Source: Acidovorax sp. (GTDB taxonomy: Bacteria; Pseudomonadota; Gammaproteobacteria; Burkholderiales; Burkholderiaceae_C). Taken from it: 53,102 nt of DNA. Under the pieces are notes generated by a model. It did not search any database and was not told the origin of the DNA. It saw nothing but the letters and a program-made list of their open reading frames with translations. Position 1 is the stretch's first letter, and each line of letters begins with the position of its first letter. Shown here piece by piece: positions 43,682 through 51,079 of this stretch. A program made the translations under genes and the position numbers. The stretch lies in assembly GCF_016783915.1 (NCBI RefSeq), contig NZ_JADHVT010000017.1, positions 1-53,102 of the forward strand, read 5' to 3'.

Positions 43682-45696
43682 GCGGGCGCTCCTTGCGCGG
43701 CGGGTGCAAAGCGGGCCAGCACCTGGCCGGGCGACACCTGCTGGCCGGGCGCTACCAGCAGCTCGGCCACGGTGGCGGCTGCGGGGCTGGCCAGGCTGTG
43801 TTCGAGCTTCATGGATTCGATGACCACCACCGTGTCGCCCGCCGCCAGCGCCCGGCCTGCGGCCACGGGCAATGCGACCACCTTGCCGTTGAAGGGGGCG
43901 CGCAGCTCGGTGGCGCCGCCCGCTGCACCCGCGCGCGCAGCGGGCTCCCATGAGGCGTCTTCCACCCAGCCGTCCACGCTGCCGGTTTGCCAGTGCCAGC
44001 CCAACGGCCCAACCGCAACGTAATGCACACCACGCTGGGGCAGTTGCAAAGTCACAGGTTCTGCCCCGGCCTGCTCAATCTGCAGCCGCCCACCGCCCAG
44101 CTCGCGCACAGCGACGGCGTGCACCGCGCCCTGGTGGCGCAGGCGCAGGGGCCGGGTCATGGAACAAGGCAGATCCGATGCTGGATTTGAAGCAAAAATG
44201 GCCTCTAGCGCAGGAGGAATAAGCGCTGATAGCTCTTCATTTAATAGCAACTCCTGCAGACCAGCAGCGTACTCCGCCAGGAACGGCACCAGCGCCTGTC
44301 CACCGGCAAACACGGGGTGCTGCAGACACGCCGCCAGATACGCGCGGTTGGTGGGCAGGCCCAGCACGCGGGTGCTGTGCAGCGCACGCACCAGGGCAGC
44401 AATGGCCTCGGCCCGGGTGGGCGCGTGCACGATGAGCTTGCCCAGCATGGCGTCGTAGTGGGGGGTGACTTCGGCGCCCTCTTCCAGCGCATGATCAAAA
44501 CGCAGCGCGCCCAGCGCGGCCCGTTCAAACACGGTGGCCGGTGGTGCGCTGAGCTGCACCACACGGCCGGTGTGAGGGCGAAAGTGCGCGTCTTCGGCAC
44601 ACAGGCGCACTTCGATGGCGTGGCCTTGCACATGCACCTGGTCTTGCGTGAGCGGCAGCGGCTCACCCCGCGCCACGCGGATCTGCCATTCCACCAGGTC
44701 CAGCCCGGTGAGCGCTTCGGTCACCGGGTGCTCCACCTGCAGACGGGTGTTCATCTCCATCAAGAAGAATTGCGCCCCCACGCTCCCCGCTTCGCGTGGT
44801 TCGCTGCCCCCCGAGGGGGCCTTCGCGCCTTGGGACGGCCCGGCGGCGCTCAAGTCTTCACCGTCGAGCAAGAACTCCACCGTGCCCGCGCCTACGTAGC
44901 CAGCTGCCTGCGCCAGCGCCACGGCGCAGGCGCCCATGCGTTCGCGCAATGCGGCGTCCACGGCGGGGCTGGGGGACTCTTCGATGATCTTCTGGTGGCG
45001 GCGCTGCACCGAACAATCGCGCTCGCCCAGGTGAATGCATCCGCCGTGAGCGTCGGCAAAGATCTGCACCTCCACATGGCGCGGCTGCAGCAGCGCGCGT
45101 TCGATGAGCAGGTCGCCACAGCCAAAACCCGCCAGGGCTTCGGACCGGGCGCTGGCGAGCGCGGCGGGCAACTGCGCCAGGTCGGTGACCAGGCGCATGC
45201 CGCGCCCTCCCCCACCGGCCACGGCCTTGACCAGGAGGGGCGTGCCGATGCGCGCAGCCTCGGTGGCAAAGCGTTCGTCGCTCTGGTCGTCGCCCGCATA
45301 GCCGGGCAGGCAGGGCACGCCATGCGCCTGGGCCAGCGCCTTGGCCCCGGCCTTGCTGCCAAGTGCATGGATGGCAGCGGGTGACGGGCCGATCCAGGTC
45401 AGGCCCGCATCGACCACGGCCTGGGCAAAGTCGGCGTTCTCGCTGAGGAAGCCATAGCCGGGGTGCACCGCATCGGCCCCAGTGGCGCGGGCGGCGGCGA
45501 GCAGCTTGTCGGTGCGCAGATAAGTGTCGGCACTGGCCGCACCGCCCAAGGCCACGGCCTGGGTGGCTTCGCGCACATGCAGGGCGTTGGCATCGGGGTC
45601 GGAGTAGACGGCTACCGTTTCGATGCCCATGCGCTGGGCGGTGTGGATGATGCGGCGGGCAATCTCGCCGCGATTGGCGATGAGGATCTTTTTCAT
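43678..45696 (-). CDS. atuF: Biotin-dependent acyl-CoA carboxylase alpha subunit (geranyl-CoA carboxylase-like), with two in-frame repeat insertions
   Basis: A 672-residue protein. The biotin carboxylase domain starts MKKILIANRGEIARRI, has the ATP-grasp loop KAVAGGGGRGMRLV near residue 160 and the catalytic EMNTRLQVEHPVTE near 312. The C-terminal biotinyl domain has Lys630 in ESMKLEH. Residues ~283-308 (LSAAGPSQGAKAPSGGSEPR...) come from a GC-rich repeat placed in the turn just before FFLMEMNTR, where AccC has only a few residues. Residues ~487-504 come from the 53-bp repeat, in the linker. With the beta subunit at 49466-51079 it should carboxylate a branched acyl-CoA. The geranyl-CoA assignment is from gene order. 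Its 5' end is triplicated upstream. Confidence 0.87.
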   Translation of the reverse strand: MKKILIANRGEIARRIIHTAQRMGIETVAVYSDPDANALHVREATQAVALGGAASADTYLRTDKLLAAARATGADAVHPGYGFLSENADFAQAVVDAGLTWIGPSPAAIHALGSKAGAKALAQAHGVPCLPGYAGDDQSDERFATEAARIGTPLLVKAVAGGGGRGMRLVTDLAQLPAALASARSEALAGFGCGDLLIERALLQPRHVEVQIFADAHGGCIHLGERDCSVQRRHQKIIEESPSPAVDAALRERMGACAVALAQAAGYVGAGTVEFLLDGEDLSAAGPSQGAKAPSGGSEPREAGSVGAQFFLMEMNTRLQVEHPVTEALTGLDLVEWQIRVARGEPLPLTQDQVHVQGHAIEVRLCAEDAHFRPHTGRVVQLSAPPATVFERAALGALRFDHALEEGAEVTPHYDAMLGKLIVHAPTRAEAIAALVRALHSTRVLGLPTNRAYLAACLQHPVFAGGQALVPFLAEYAAGLQELLLNEELSALIPPALEAIFASNPASDLPCSMTRPLRLRHQGAVHAVAVRELGGGRLQIEQAGAEPVTLQLPQRGVHYVAVGPLGWHWQTGSVDGWVEDASWEPAARAGAAGGATELRAPFNGKVVALPVAAGRALAAGDTVVVIESMKLEHSLASPAAATVAELLVAPGQQVSPGQVLARFAPAAQGAPA
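44185..44236 (-). repeat. 52/53-bp dispersed repeat in frame in the carboxylase alpha linker
   Basis: On the minus strand it reads AGAGCTATCAGCGCTTATTC then GCGCTAGAGGCCATTTTTG and CTTCAAAT, the fullest match to the family consensus in the window. It codes for residues ~487-504 (LSALIPPALEAIFASN). Confidence 0.75.
44773..44850 (+). repeat. GC-rich dispersed repeat inserted in frame in the biotin carboxylase domain
   Basis: It starts CCCCCACGCTCCCCGCTTCG, contains CGCTGCCCCCCGAGGGGGC and ends GGACGGCCCGGCGGCGCT. It is opposite in orientation to the copy at 43043-43122 and is translated in a different frame, yet leaves the host reading frame open. Confidence 0.85.
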
Positions 45697-45809
45697 AGAC
45701 TGTGCCCTCGCGGCTCCATCGCCCGCCTGCACGCTGCGCGTGCACGGGCAATCTGCTTCGCCCTGCCTACGGCATGAACGCCGCGATTGGCGATGAGGAT
45801 CTTTTTCAT
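45693..45809 (-). pseudogene. Leader ORF 2: truncated copy of the carboxylase alpha start
   Basis: A 38-codon ORF starting MKKILIANRG, identical to the first ten residues of the carboxylase, then diverging (VHAVGRAKQIARARAACRR). Its stop overlaps the true carboxylase start by four bases (ATGA). It comes from the 113-bp tandem array. It may be translated as an arginine-rich leader or be a relic. Confidence 0.6.
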
Positions 45810-45922
45810 AGGCTGAGCCCTCGCGGCTCCATCGCCCGCCTGCACGCTGCGCGTGCACGGGCAATCTGCTTCGCCCTGCCTACGGCATGAACGCCGCGAT
45901 TGGCCATAAGGATTTTTTTCAT
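45806..45922 (-). pseudogene. Leader ORF 1: outermost truncated copy of the carboxylase alpha start
   Basis: A 38-codon ORF beginning MKKILMANRG, otherwise like leader ORF 2 apart from one residue near its end (GLSL for GHSL). Its stop overlaps the start of leader ORF 2 by four bases, giving a chain of three coupled starts. A CGAGGGCA sequence precedes each start. Confidence 0.55.
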
Positions 45923-46006
45923 CAGCACTGCCCTCGAGCCAGCTTCGGCATGCCCGCAAGCATCACCATCCCGTTGATGGATTCGGCGACTCTGAATCTC
46001 AAATAC

Positions 46007-46066
46007 CCGTTCGGGCTGAGCCTGTCGAAGCCTGGCGCGGCGCTTCGGCAGGCTCAGCGTGAACGG
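46007..46066. repeat. Long inverted repeat element (GAGCCTGTCGAAG type), copy 2
   Basis: Arms of 24 bases starting CCGTTCGGGCTGAGCCTGTC and ending GGCTCAGCGTGAACGG, with 12 bases between. Same family as 42324-42385. It lies between the hydratase and the tandem array. Confidence 0.8.
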
Positions 46067-46110
46067 CTTCAGGGAGGTGGAGAGCGATTCCGTCACGATG
46101 GGGCTTGCTT

Positions 46111-46914
46111 TCATGTCTTCACATTCCAGGGCGGCGCCTTGCGCGCAGCAAACGCCGCCAGCCCTTGCGGCGCCTCGGCGCCACGCAGCGCTTGCGCAAA
46201 GGCAATGGCCGCTTCGTCCAGCAGCACGGGCAACGGCGTTTCGGGCTGGGCCAGCAACAAACGTTTGGTAGAAGCCACGGCCTGCGGCGCTGCGGCAGCG
46301 TGGCGTGCAATGGCTACCTGCAAAGCGGCATTCATGTCGCCCGCCGCCAGGTCATCGACCAGACCCAAGCGCTGGGCGGTAGCGGCATCCCAGCGCTCGC
46401 CGGTCAGCAAACACCGCCGCGCTGCCGCTTGGCCAATGCGCCGCACCACAAACGGCGCGATCTGCGCGGGCACGATGCCCAGCGTGACCTCGGGCGTGGC
46501 GAATTGCGCATTGGCGTGGGCCAGCACATGGTCGGCGCAGCACACCAGGCCGAAGCCGCCGCCCATCGCGGCGCCCTCCACAGCCACGATGAACCACTGC
46601 GGAAGCGCGCACAGGGCCTGTAGCAGCGCCCCAAAGCGGCGGTTCAGTGGCACCAGCGGGTCGGCATCACCCGCAGCCAATGGCTGGCCGATGGTCTTGG
46701 CAAAACCGCCCAGGCTGCCGCCCGCACAGAAGTGCCCACCGGCACCTCGTAGCACCACGCCACGCAGGTCGGGATCGGCCGCTGCCCGTTCGCACGCGGC
46801 TATCAAACCGTCAACCATCGCCTCGGACAGCGCATTGCGGCTGGCCGGGTCGTTGAGCGTCCAGGTTTCGACACTGCCGCTGGGCAGCGGCGCGCGGGTT
46901 ATCTGTAAAGGCAT
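46111..46914 (-). CDS. atuE: Enoyl-CoA hydratase family, isohexenylglutaconyl-CoA hydratase-like
   Basis: A 267-residue crotonase-fold enzyme. HFCAGGSLGGFA (about residue 61) and VEGAAMGGGFGLVCCADHVLA form the oxyanion hole. FATPEVTLGIVPAQIAPFVVRRIG has the catalytic Glu and the PAQIAPFV string typical of methylglutaconyl- and isohexenylglutaconyl-CoA hydratases. GGAGA lies before ATG 46914. In the cluster it stands between the dehydrogenase and carboxylase alpha genes exactly as atuE does in Pseudomonas. It should hydrate the carboxylated enoyl-CoA. The specific terpenoid substrate is inferred from gene order. Confidence 0.85.
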   Translation of the reverse strand: MPLQITRAPLPSGSVETWTLNDPASRNALSEAMVDGLIAACERAAADPDLRGVVLRGAGGHFCAGGSLGGFAKTIGQPLAAGDADPLVPLNRRFGALLQALCALPQWFIVAVEGAAMGGGFGLVCCADHVLAHANAQFATPEVTLGIVPAQIAPFVVRRIGQAAARRCLLTGERWDAATAQRLGLVDDLAAGDMNAALQVAIARHAAAAPQAVASTKRLLLAQPETPLPVLLDEAAIAFAQALRGAEAPQGLAAFAARKAPPWNVKT

Positions 46915-46979
46915 GTCAGGTCTCCACCGTGCTGCGCGCTACGCACGACATACGAAACTGGCGCGGCCCAGTGCCAGGG

Positions 46980-47080
46980 CAGCCGAGCAAGGGCCGCCCC
47001 GCAGCGAGGGCTGCGTCCCCCTGCCCGCATTGCGCAGCAATGCGAGAGCGGGGGGAAGCGACGAAGTCGCTCAGGGGGGT
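46980..47080. repeat. GC-rich dispersed repeat between atuD-like and atuE-like genes
   Basis: In reverse orientation it matches the element at 30260-30372: CCCCCTGAGCGACTTC..., a perfect hairpin CGCATTGC/GCAATGCG and GGGGCGGCCCTTGC. It fills most of the 168-base gap in the operon. Confidence 0.75.
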
Positions 47081-47082
47081 GT

Positions 47083-48252
47083 TCATCTCTTCGCGATGCC
47101 CATGAGCTTGGCGAGGATGCCCAGCATCACTTCGTCGGCCCCGCCGCCAATCGACGCCAGCCGCCCGTCGCGGTACATGCGCGAGACCTTGTTCTCCAGC
47201 GTGAAGCCCATGCCGCCCCAGAACTGCAGACAGGTGTCGGGCACCTCGCGGTTCAGGCGACCGGCCTTGAGCTTGGCCATGCTGGCCAGCTCCAGCACGT
47301 CCTGGCCGCTCACATACAGGTCGCAGGCGCGGTAGGTCAGTGCACGCAGCGCCTCGACCTCGGTCTTGAGTTCGGCCAGCTTGAACTGCACCCACTGCTG
47401 GTCGGCCAGCGTGCTGCCAAACAGCTTGCGCTCCTGCGCGTAGTCGATGGTCCACTGGATGCAGTGGTTCAGCGATTCGAGCGTGCTGGCGGCGCACCAC
47501 AGGCGCTCTTCCTGGAACTGCTGCATCTGGTAAATAAAGCCCTGCCCTTCGGCACCGATGCGGTAGCGCTGCGGCACGCGCACCTCGTCAAAGTAGATCA
47601 AGCCCGTGTCGCTGCTGTGCATGCCGATCTTGCGGATCTTTTGCGCCACCTCGATGCCCTTGGTGAGCTTGCCGCCGGGCCCGTCGCGCATGGGCACCAT
47701 CACCAGGCTCTTGTTCTTGTGCACAGGGCCTTCGCCCGTGTTCACCAGCATGCACATCCAGTCGGCCTGCAGGCTGTTGGTGATCCACATCTTCTGGCCG
47801 GTGATCACGTAGTCGTCGCCATCCTTGCGGGCCACGCTCTTGATGCCCGACACATCGCTGCCCGCCGCCGGCTCGCTCACGCCGATGCAGCCCACCATGT
47901 CACCCGCGATGGACGGGGCCAGAAACTGGCGCTTGAGTTCTTCGCTGCCGTAGCGCGCCAGCGCCGGGGTGCACATGTCGGTCTGCACACCAATGGCCAT
48001 GGGCACGCCGCCGCAGTGGATGTGGCCCAGCGCCTCGGCCATGGCCAGACTGTACGAGTAGTCCAACCCCTGGCCGCCGTATTCCTCGGGCTTGCACAGG
48101 CCCAGCAGGCCCAGGTTGCCCATCTTCTTGAAGACCTCGTGCGCGGGGAAGATCTCGGCCGCCTCCCACTCGTCTACATGGGGGTTGATCTCCTCGTCGA
48201 TGAAGCGCTTGAGGGTCTTCTGGATTTCGCGGTGCTCGTGCGTGAACTGCAT
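47083..48252 (-). CDS. atuD: Acyl-CoA dehydrogenase, citronellyl-CoA dehydrogenase-like
   Basis: A 389-residue acyl-CoA dehydrogenase. Signature stretches are INPHVDEWEAAEIFPAHEVFKKMG, HCGGVPMAIGVQTDMCTPALARYG, GVSEPAAGSD (FAD, residues 124-133), MWITNSLQADWM and WGGMGFTLENKVSRMYRDGRLASIGGGADEVM. Glu249 in FQEERLW is at the isovaleryl-type catalytic position. These traits resemble dehydrogenases of acyclic-terpene clusters. CAGGAGA lies before ATG 48252. It follows alkC by 53 bases and would supply the alpha,beta-unsaturated acyl-CoA for the carboxylase. Confidence 0.87.
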   Translation of the reverse strand: MQFTHEHREIQKTLKRFIDEEINPHVDEWEAAEIFPAHEVFKKMGNLGLLGLCKPEEYGGQGLDYSYSLAMAEALGHIHCGGVPMAIGVQTDMCTPALARYGSEELKRQFLAPSIAGDMVGCIGVSEPAAGSDVSGIKSVARKDGDDYVITGQKMWITNSLQADWMCMLVNTGEGPVHKNKSLVMVPMRDGPGGKLTKGIEVAQKIRKIGMHSSDTGLIYFDEVRVPQRYRIGAEGQGFIYQMQQFQEERLWCAASTLESLNHCIQWTIDYAQERKLFGSTLADQQWVQFKLAELKTEVEALRALTYRACDLYVSGQDVLELASMAKLKAGRLNREVPDTCLQFWGGMGFTLENKVSRMYRDGRLASIGGGADEVMLGILAKLMGIAKR

Positions 48253-48305
48253 GGTGCTTGTCTCCTGCTGTTGCGTTTGTACGTTTGTGTGCCTGCAAAC
48301 CTCGA

Positions 48306-49436
48306 TCACGAAAGCTGAAACTGCCCCAGCGGCTGGGGCCTCCCGTTGAGCACCAGCTCCACCTGGTGCGCGCCGGGGTAGTGGGTGCGTGTGGTCATCT
48401 GCTGCAGCGACAGCGTCTTGCCCACCGCCACGGTGGCGCCGGGTGCGATGTCCAGCGTCTGCAGCTTGAACACCTTGGGCGCCGCGCCACCGTGGGCCTT
48501 GACGTAGTGCACCTTGAGGTCGGCCAGCACGCGCTGGGCCTGGGGTGTGGGGTTGTGCAGCTCGGCCTCGATGCGCACCTTGTCGCCGATGCGTGCGCGG
48601 GCGGGCAGCACGCGCGCGGCCCGCACGTCCAGCGCCACAGCATGGCCCACGCCCAGGGCATCGAGCGCGCCAGCGTCGCCGCGTTTGATGAGAAAACGCA
48701 GGCCGTGGCGCACCAAGGCCTCGCGCGGGGCGGGTGCGCCCTGCAGCCAGGTGCGCGCGGTGCCCACGGCCAGGTCGGGGTGGTCCTTGGCGATGTCGCC
48801 CAGGTGGTTGGCGACGGAGCGACGCACGTAAGACGATGGGTCGTCCTTGAGCGCGTCGAGCAACGGCAGGGCCAGATGCGGGTTGTTCTGGAATGCAGGC
48901 AAACGCGGTGCCCAGGGCAGGCGGGGCCGCGTGCCTTCGCTCACCAGGCGGCGCACATGGGCGTTGTCATCCTGCGCCCAGTCACGCAGCTGCGCGAGCG
49001 TAGCGTGCTGGTGGTGCAGCAGGTAGGGGCGTATGCAGAACTCGGCCGTAAAGCGCTGGGTGAGCGCATGCTGCGCGGCCATGGCCGCCTCGAAATGCGG
49101 CAGGCCGTGTGTGCCGATGTAGATGCTGTGCGGCAGGTACAAAAAGGCGCTGTAAGGGCGGTCACCCGCATCGGGCTCACCCGCTGCATCCAAACCCATG
49201 GGTGGGTCCATCGAGTCGACCAGCACACCCAGCGCACGCGGTACGTCTTGCGGCAGGTGGGCCTGCAGGGCCTGCGCAATGCGCTGGCCGCGTGCCATCA
49301 GCTCCAGCGATTCGTAGCCGGGCTCTACTTGCTGCAAAAACGCGGTGGTATCGAACTTGCGCCACGCGCGCCGCACCATGGCCGCGATGCGCGGGGGCAC
49401 GGTGTCGTTCAGCAGGTGTTTCAGAGGCTCGGCCAT
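48306..49436 (-). CDS. alkC: AlkC-type DNA alkylation repair glycosylase (HEAT repeats plus Ig-like domain)
   Basis: A 376-residue HEAT-repeat protein. Family traits: MAEPLKHLLND at the start, FCIRPYLL, HVRRLVSEGTRPRLPWAPRLPAFQ and DDPSSYVRRSVANHLGDIAKDHPDL in the repeat superhelix. The last ~100 residues (RARIGDKVRIEAELHNPTPQAQ... HQVELVLNGRP) form the beta-rich Ig-like domain found in AlkC proteins. AlkC removes 3-methyladenine and related alkylated bases. It lies inside the terpene-type operon, 29 bases after atuC and 53 before atuD on the same strand, an unexpected place. ATG 49436 is the family start. Confidence 0.87.
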   Translation of the reverse strand: MAEPLKHLLNDTVPPRIAAMVRRAWRKFDTTAFLQQVEPGYESLELMARGQRIAQALQAHLPQDVPRALGVLVDSMDPPMGLDAAGEPDAGDRPYSAFLYLPHSIYIGTHGLPHFEAAMAAQHALTQRFTAEFCIRPYLLHHQHATLAQLRDWAQDDNAHVRRLVSEGTRPRLPWAPRLPAFQNNPHLALPLLDALKDDPSSYVRRSVANHLGDIAKDHPDLAVGTARTWLQGAPAPREALVRHGLRFLIKRGDAGALDALGVGHAVALDVRAARVLPARARIGDKVRIEAELHNPTPQAQRVLADLKVHYVKAHGGAAPKVFKLQTLDIAPGATVAVGKTLSLQQMTTRTHYPGAHQVELVLNGRPQPLGQFQLS

Positions 49437-49465
49437 CGTGGTGATTGCGTGTTTTGGCGAGACTC

Positions 49466-51079
49466 TTACATCCGCGCCACGCCAAAGCTCAGGGGCCGCA
49501 GCGTGCGGGCCTGGGCCTCGGCGCAGGTGTCCAGGCAAAACGCCAACACGGCGCGCGTGTCGCGCGGGTCAATCACGCCGTCGTCCAGCAGCAGGCCGCT
49601 GGTGTAGAACGCATCGGCCTGGGCCTCGAACATGGCGACAATCTTGTCGAACTGGGCCTGCGATTCGACCGGGTCGGGCGTGATACCTTTGCGCGCGAGC
49701 GCCGCCTCGGTCACGATCTGCATGGTGCGCGCGGCCTGCTCGCCGCCCATCACCGCCGTCTTGGCGCCGGGCCAGCTGAACAGGAAGCGCGGTGCATAGC
49801 CCCGCCCGCACATGCCGTAGTTGCCCGCACCAAAGCTGGCGCCGCACTGGATGGTGATCTGGGGCACGGTGGCGTTGGTCACGGCCTGGATCATCTTGCT
49901 GCCGTGCTTGATCATGCCGCCCTGCTCGCTGTCCTTGCCGACCATGTAGCCCGTGGTGTTCTGCAGGTAGATGATGGGGTGGCCCAGCTGGCACATCCAC
50001 TGGATGAAGTGCGTGGCCTTGTTCGCGCCTGCCACGTCGATGGGGCCATTGTTGCTGATGAAGCCCACCGCGTGGCCCTGGATGCGGCCCTGCGCGCACA
50101 GGGTGGCCATGCCGTAGCGTGCCTTGAATTCGAGCAGCTCCGAGCCATCCACCAGCCGCGCCATCACCTCGCGCATGTCCACGGGTTGGCGCAGGTCGGC
50201 AGACATCAGGGACAGCAGGTCCTCGGCGGGCAAGGTGGGCCCGGGTGCGCTGGGTCGCGGCGCTACGCCCCACCCCAGCTGCGCCACCACATCGCGCGCC
50301 AGGCCAATGGCCTCGCGGTCGTCCTGCGCCAGGTATTCGCCCAGGCCCGAGACGGCGGTGTGCATCTCGGCACCGCCCAGTTCTTCTTCGGTCGCAATCT
50401 CACCCGTCGCGGCCATGAGCAGCGGGGGCCCAGCCAGAAAGGCGCGCGAGCGGCCCTGCACCATGATCACCACATCCGACAAGCCGGGCATGTAGGCGCC
50501 GCCCGCCGTGCCCGAGCCGTGCTGCACAGTGATCACCGGAATGCCCGCCGCCGACAGCCGCGCGAGGTTGCGGAACAGTGTGCCGCCGTGCACGAAGCCT
50601 TCGACGCGGTAGCGCATGAGGTTGGCACCCGCGCTCTCCACCAGGTGGATGAACGGCAAGCGGTTTTGCAGCGCGATCTCCTGCACGCGCAATATCTTTT
50701 CCAGGCCCATGGGCTGGATGGCTCCGGCCTCGATGCCCGAATCGCTGGCCACCACCATGCAGCGCACGCCGCTGACAAAGCCGATGCCCGCGACCATACC
50801 GCCACCGGGCACGGACCTCTCGGGGTCTTTCACGTCCTGCAGGTAGCCCGCCAACGTGCACAGCGGCAGCCAGGGCGCACCCGCATCCAGCAGCAGCGCC
50901 ACGCGCTGGCGCGGCAGCAGCTGACCGCGTTTTTCAAACTGGGGCAGCGACCGGGCCGAGGCGGCGGCGGCACGCTCTTCCAGCGCGCGCAGAGCATGAA
51001 GGCGGGCCTGCAGCGCCGTACGGCGCTGCGTGGCCTCGGCGCTGCCTGGGTTGAATCGGGAGGTGAAGACGGCGGTCAT
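49466..51079 (-). CDS. atuC: Acyl-CoA carboxylase beta subunit, geranyl-CoA carboxylase-like
   Basis: A 537-residue carboxyltransferase with two crotonase-like halves: GGMVAGIGFVSGVRCMVVASDSG ... GTAGGAYMPGLSDVVIMVQG ... FLAGPPLLMAATGEIATEEELGGAEMH in the first, and NATVPQITIQCGASFGAGNYGMCGRGY in the second. Methylcrotonyl-CoA carboxylases read DHFGRIFYN after VDSGGANL; this protein reads VHGGTLFRN after VESAGANL, with glycine where the bulky Phe would narrow the acyl pocket, as known for geranyl-CoA carboxylase. Start overlaps the SDR stop (ATGA). Partner alpha subunit at 43678-45696. Confidence 0.89.
   Translation of the reverse strand: MTAVFTSRFNPGSAEATQRRTALQARLHALRALEERAAAASARSLPQFEKRGQLLPRQRVALLLDAGAPWLPLCTLAGYLQDVKDPERSVPGGGMVAGIGFVSGVRCMVVASDSGIEAGAIQPMGLEKILRVQEIALQNRLPFIHLVESAGANLMRYRVEGFVHGGTLFRNLARLSAAGIPVITVQHGSGTAGGAYMPGLSDVVIMVQGRSRAFLAGPPLLMAATGEIATEEELGGAEMHTAVSGLGEYLAQDDREAIGLARDVVAQLGWGVAPRPSAPGPTLPAEDLLSLMSADLRQPVDMREVMARLVDGSELLEFKARYGMATLCAQGRIQGHAVGFISNNGPIDVAGANKATHFIQWMCQLGHPIIYLQNTTGYMVGKDSEQGGMIKHGSKMIQAVTNATVPQITIQCGASFGAGNYGMCGRGYAPRFLFSWPGAKTAVMGGEQAARTMQIVTEAALARKGITPDPVESQAQFDKIVAMFEAQADAFYTSGLLLDDGVIDPRDTRAVLAFCLDTCAEAQARTLRPLSFGVARM

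Larger units (their letters stand above)
45693..45926. repeat. 113-bp tandem array (two full units and the start of a third)
   Basis: The segment with the start codon and first ten codons of the carboxylase gene plus a GC-rich spacer is repeated with a period of 113 bp: start codons at 45696, 45809 and 45922. The spacer includes the hairpin GCCCGTGCACGC / GCGTGCAGGCGGGC. Units 1 and 2 differ by few bases; the outermost start copy has diverged slightly (ATT, ATG changes). Confidence 0.92.

Noticed and set aside
45693-45926. CRISPR-like array
   Set aside because: The 113-bp units are direct duplications of a gene start with no short repeat/spacer pattern and no cas genes nearby.
46915-47500. 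194-codon minus-strand ORF across the end of atuD and the repeat
   Set aside because: It is out of frame with atuD and consists of shadow sequence plus repeat.
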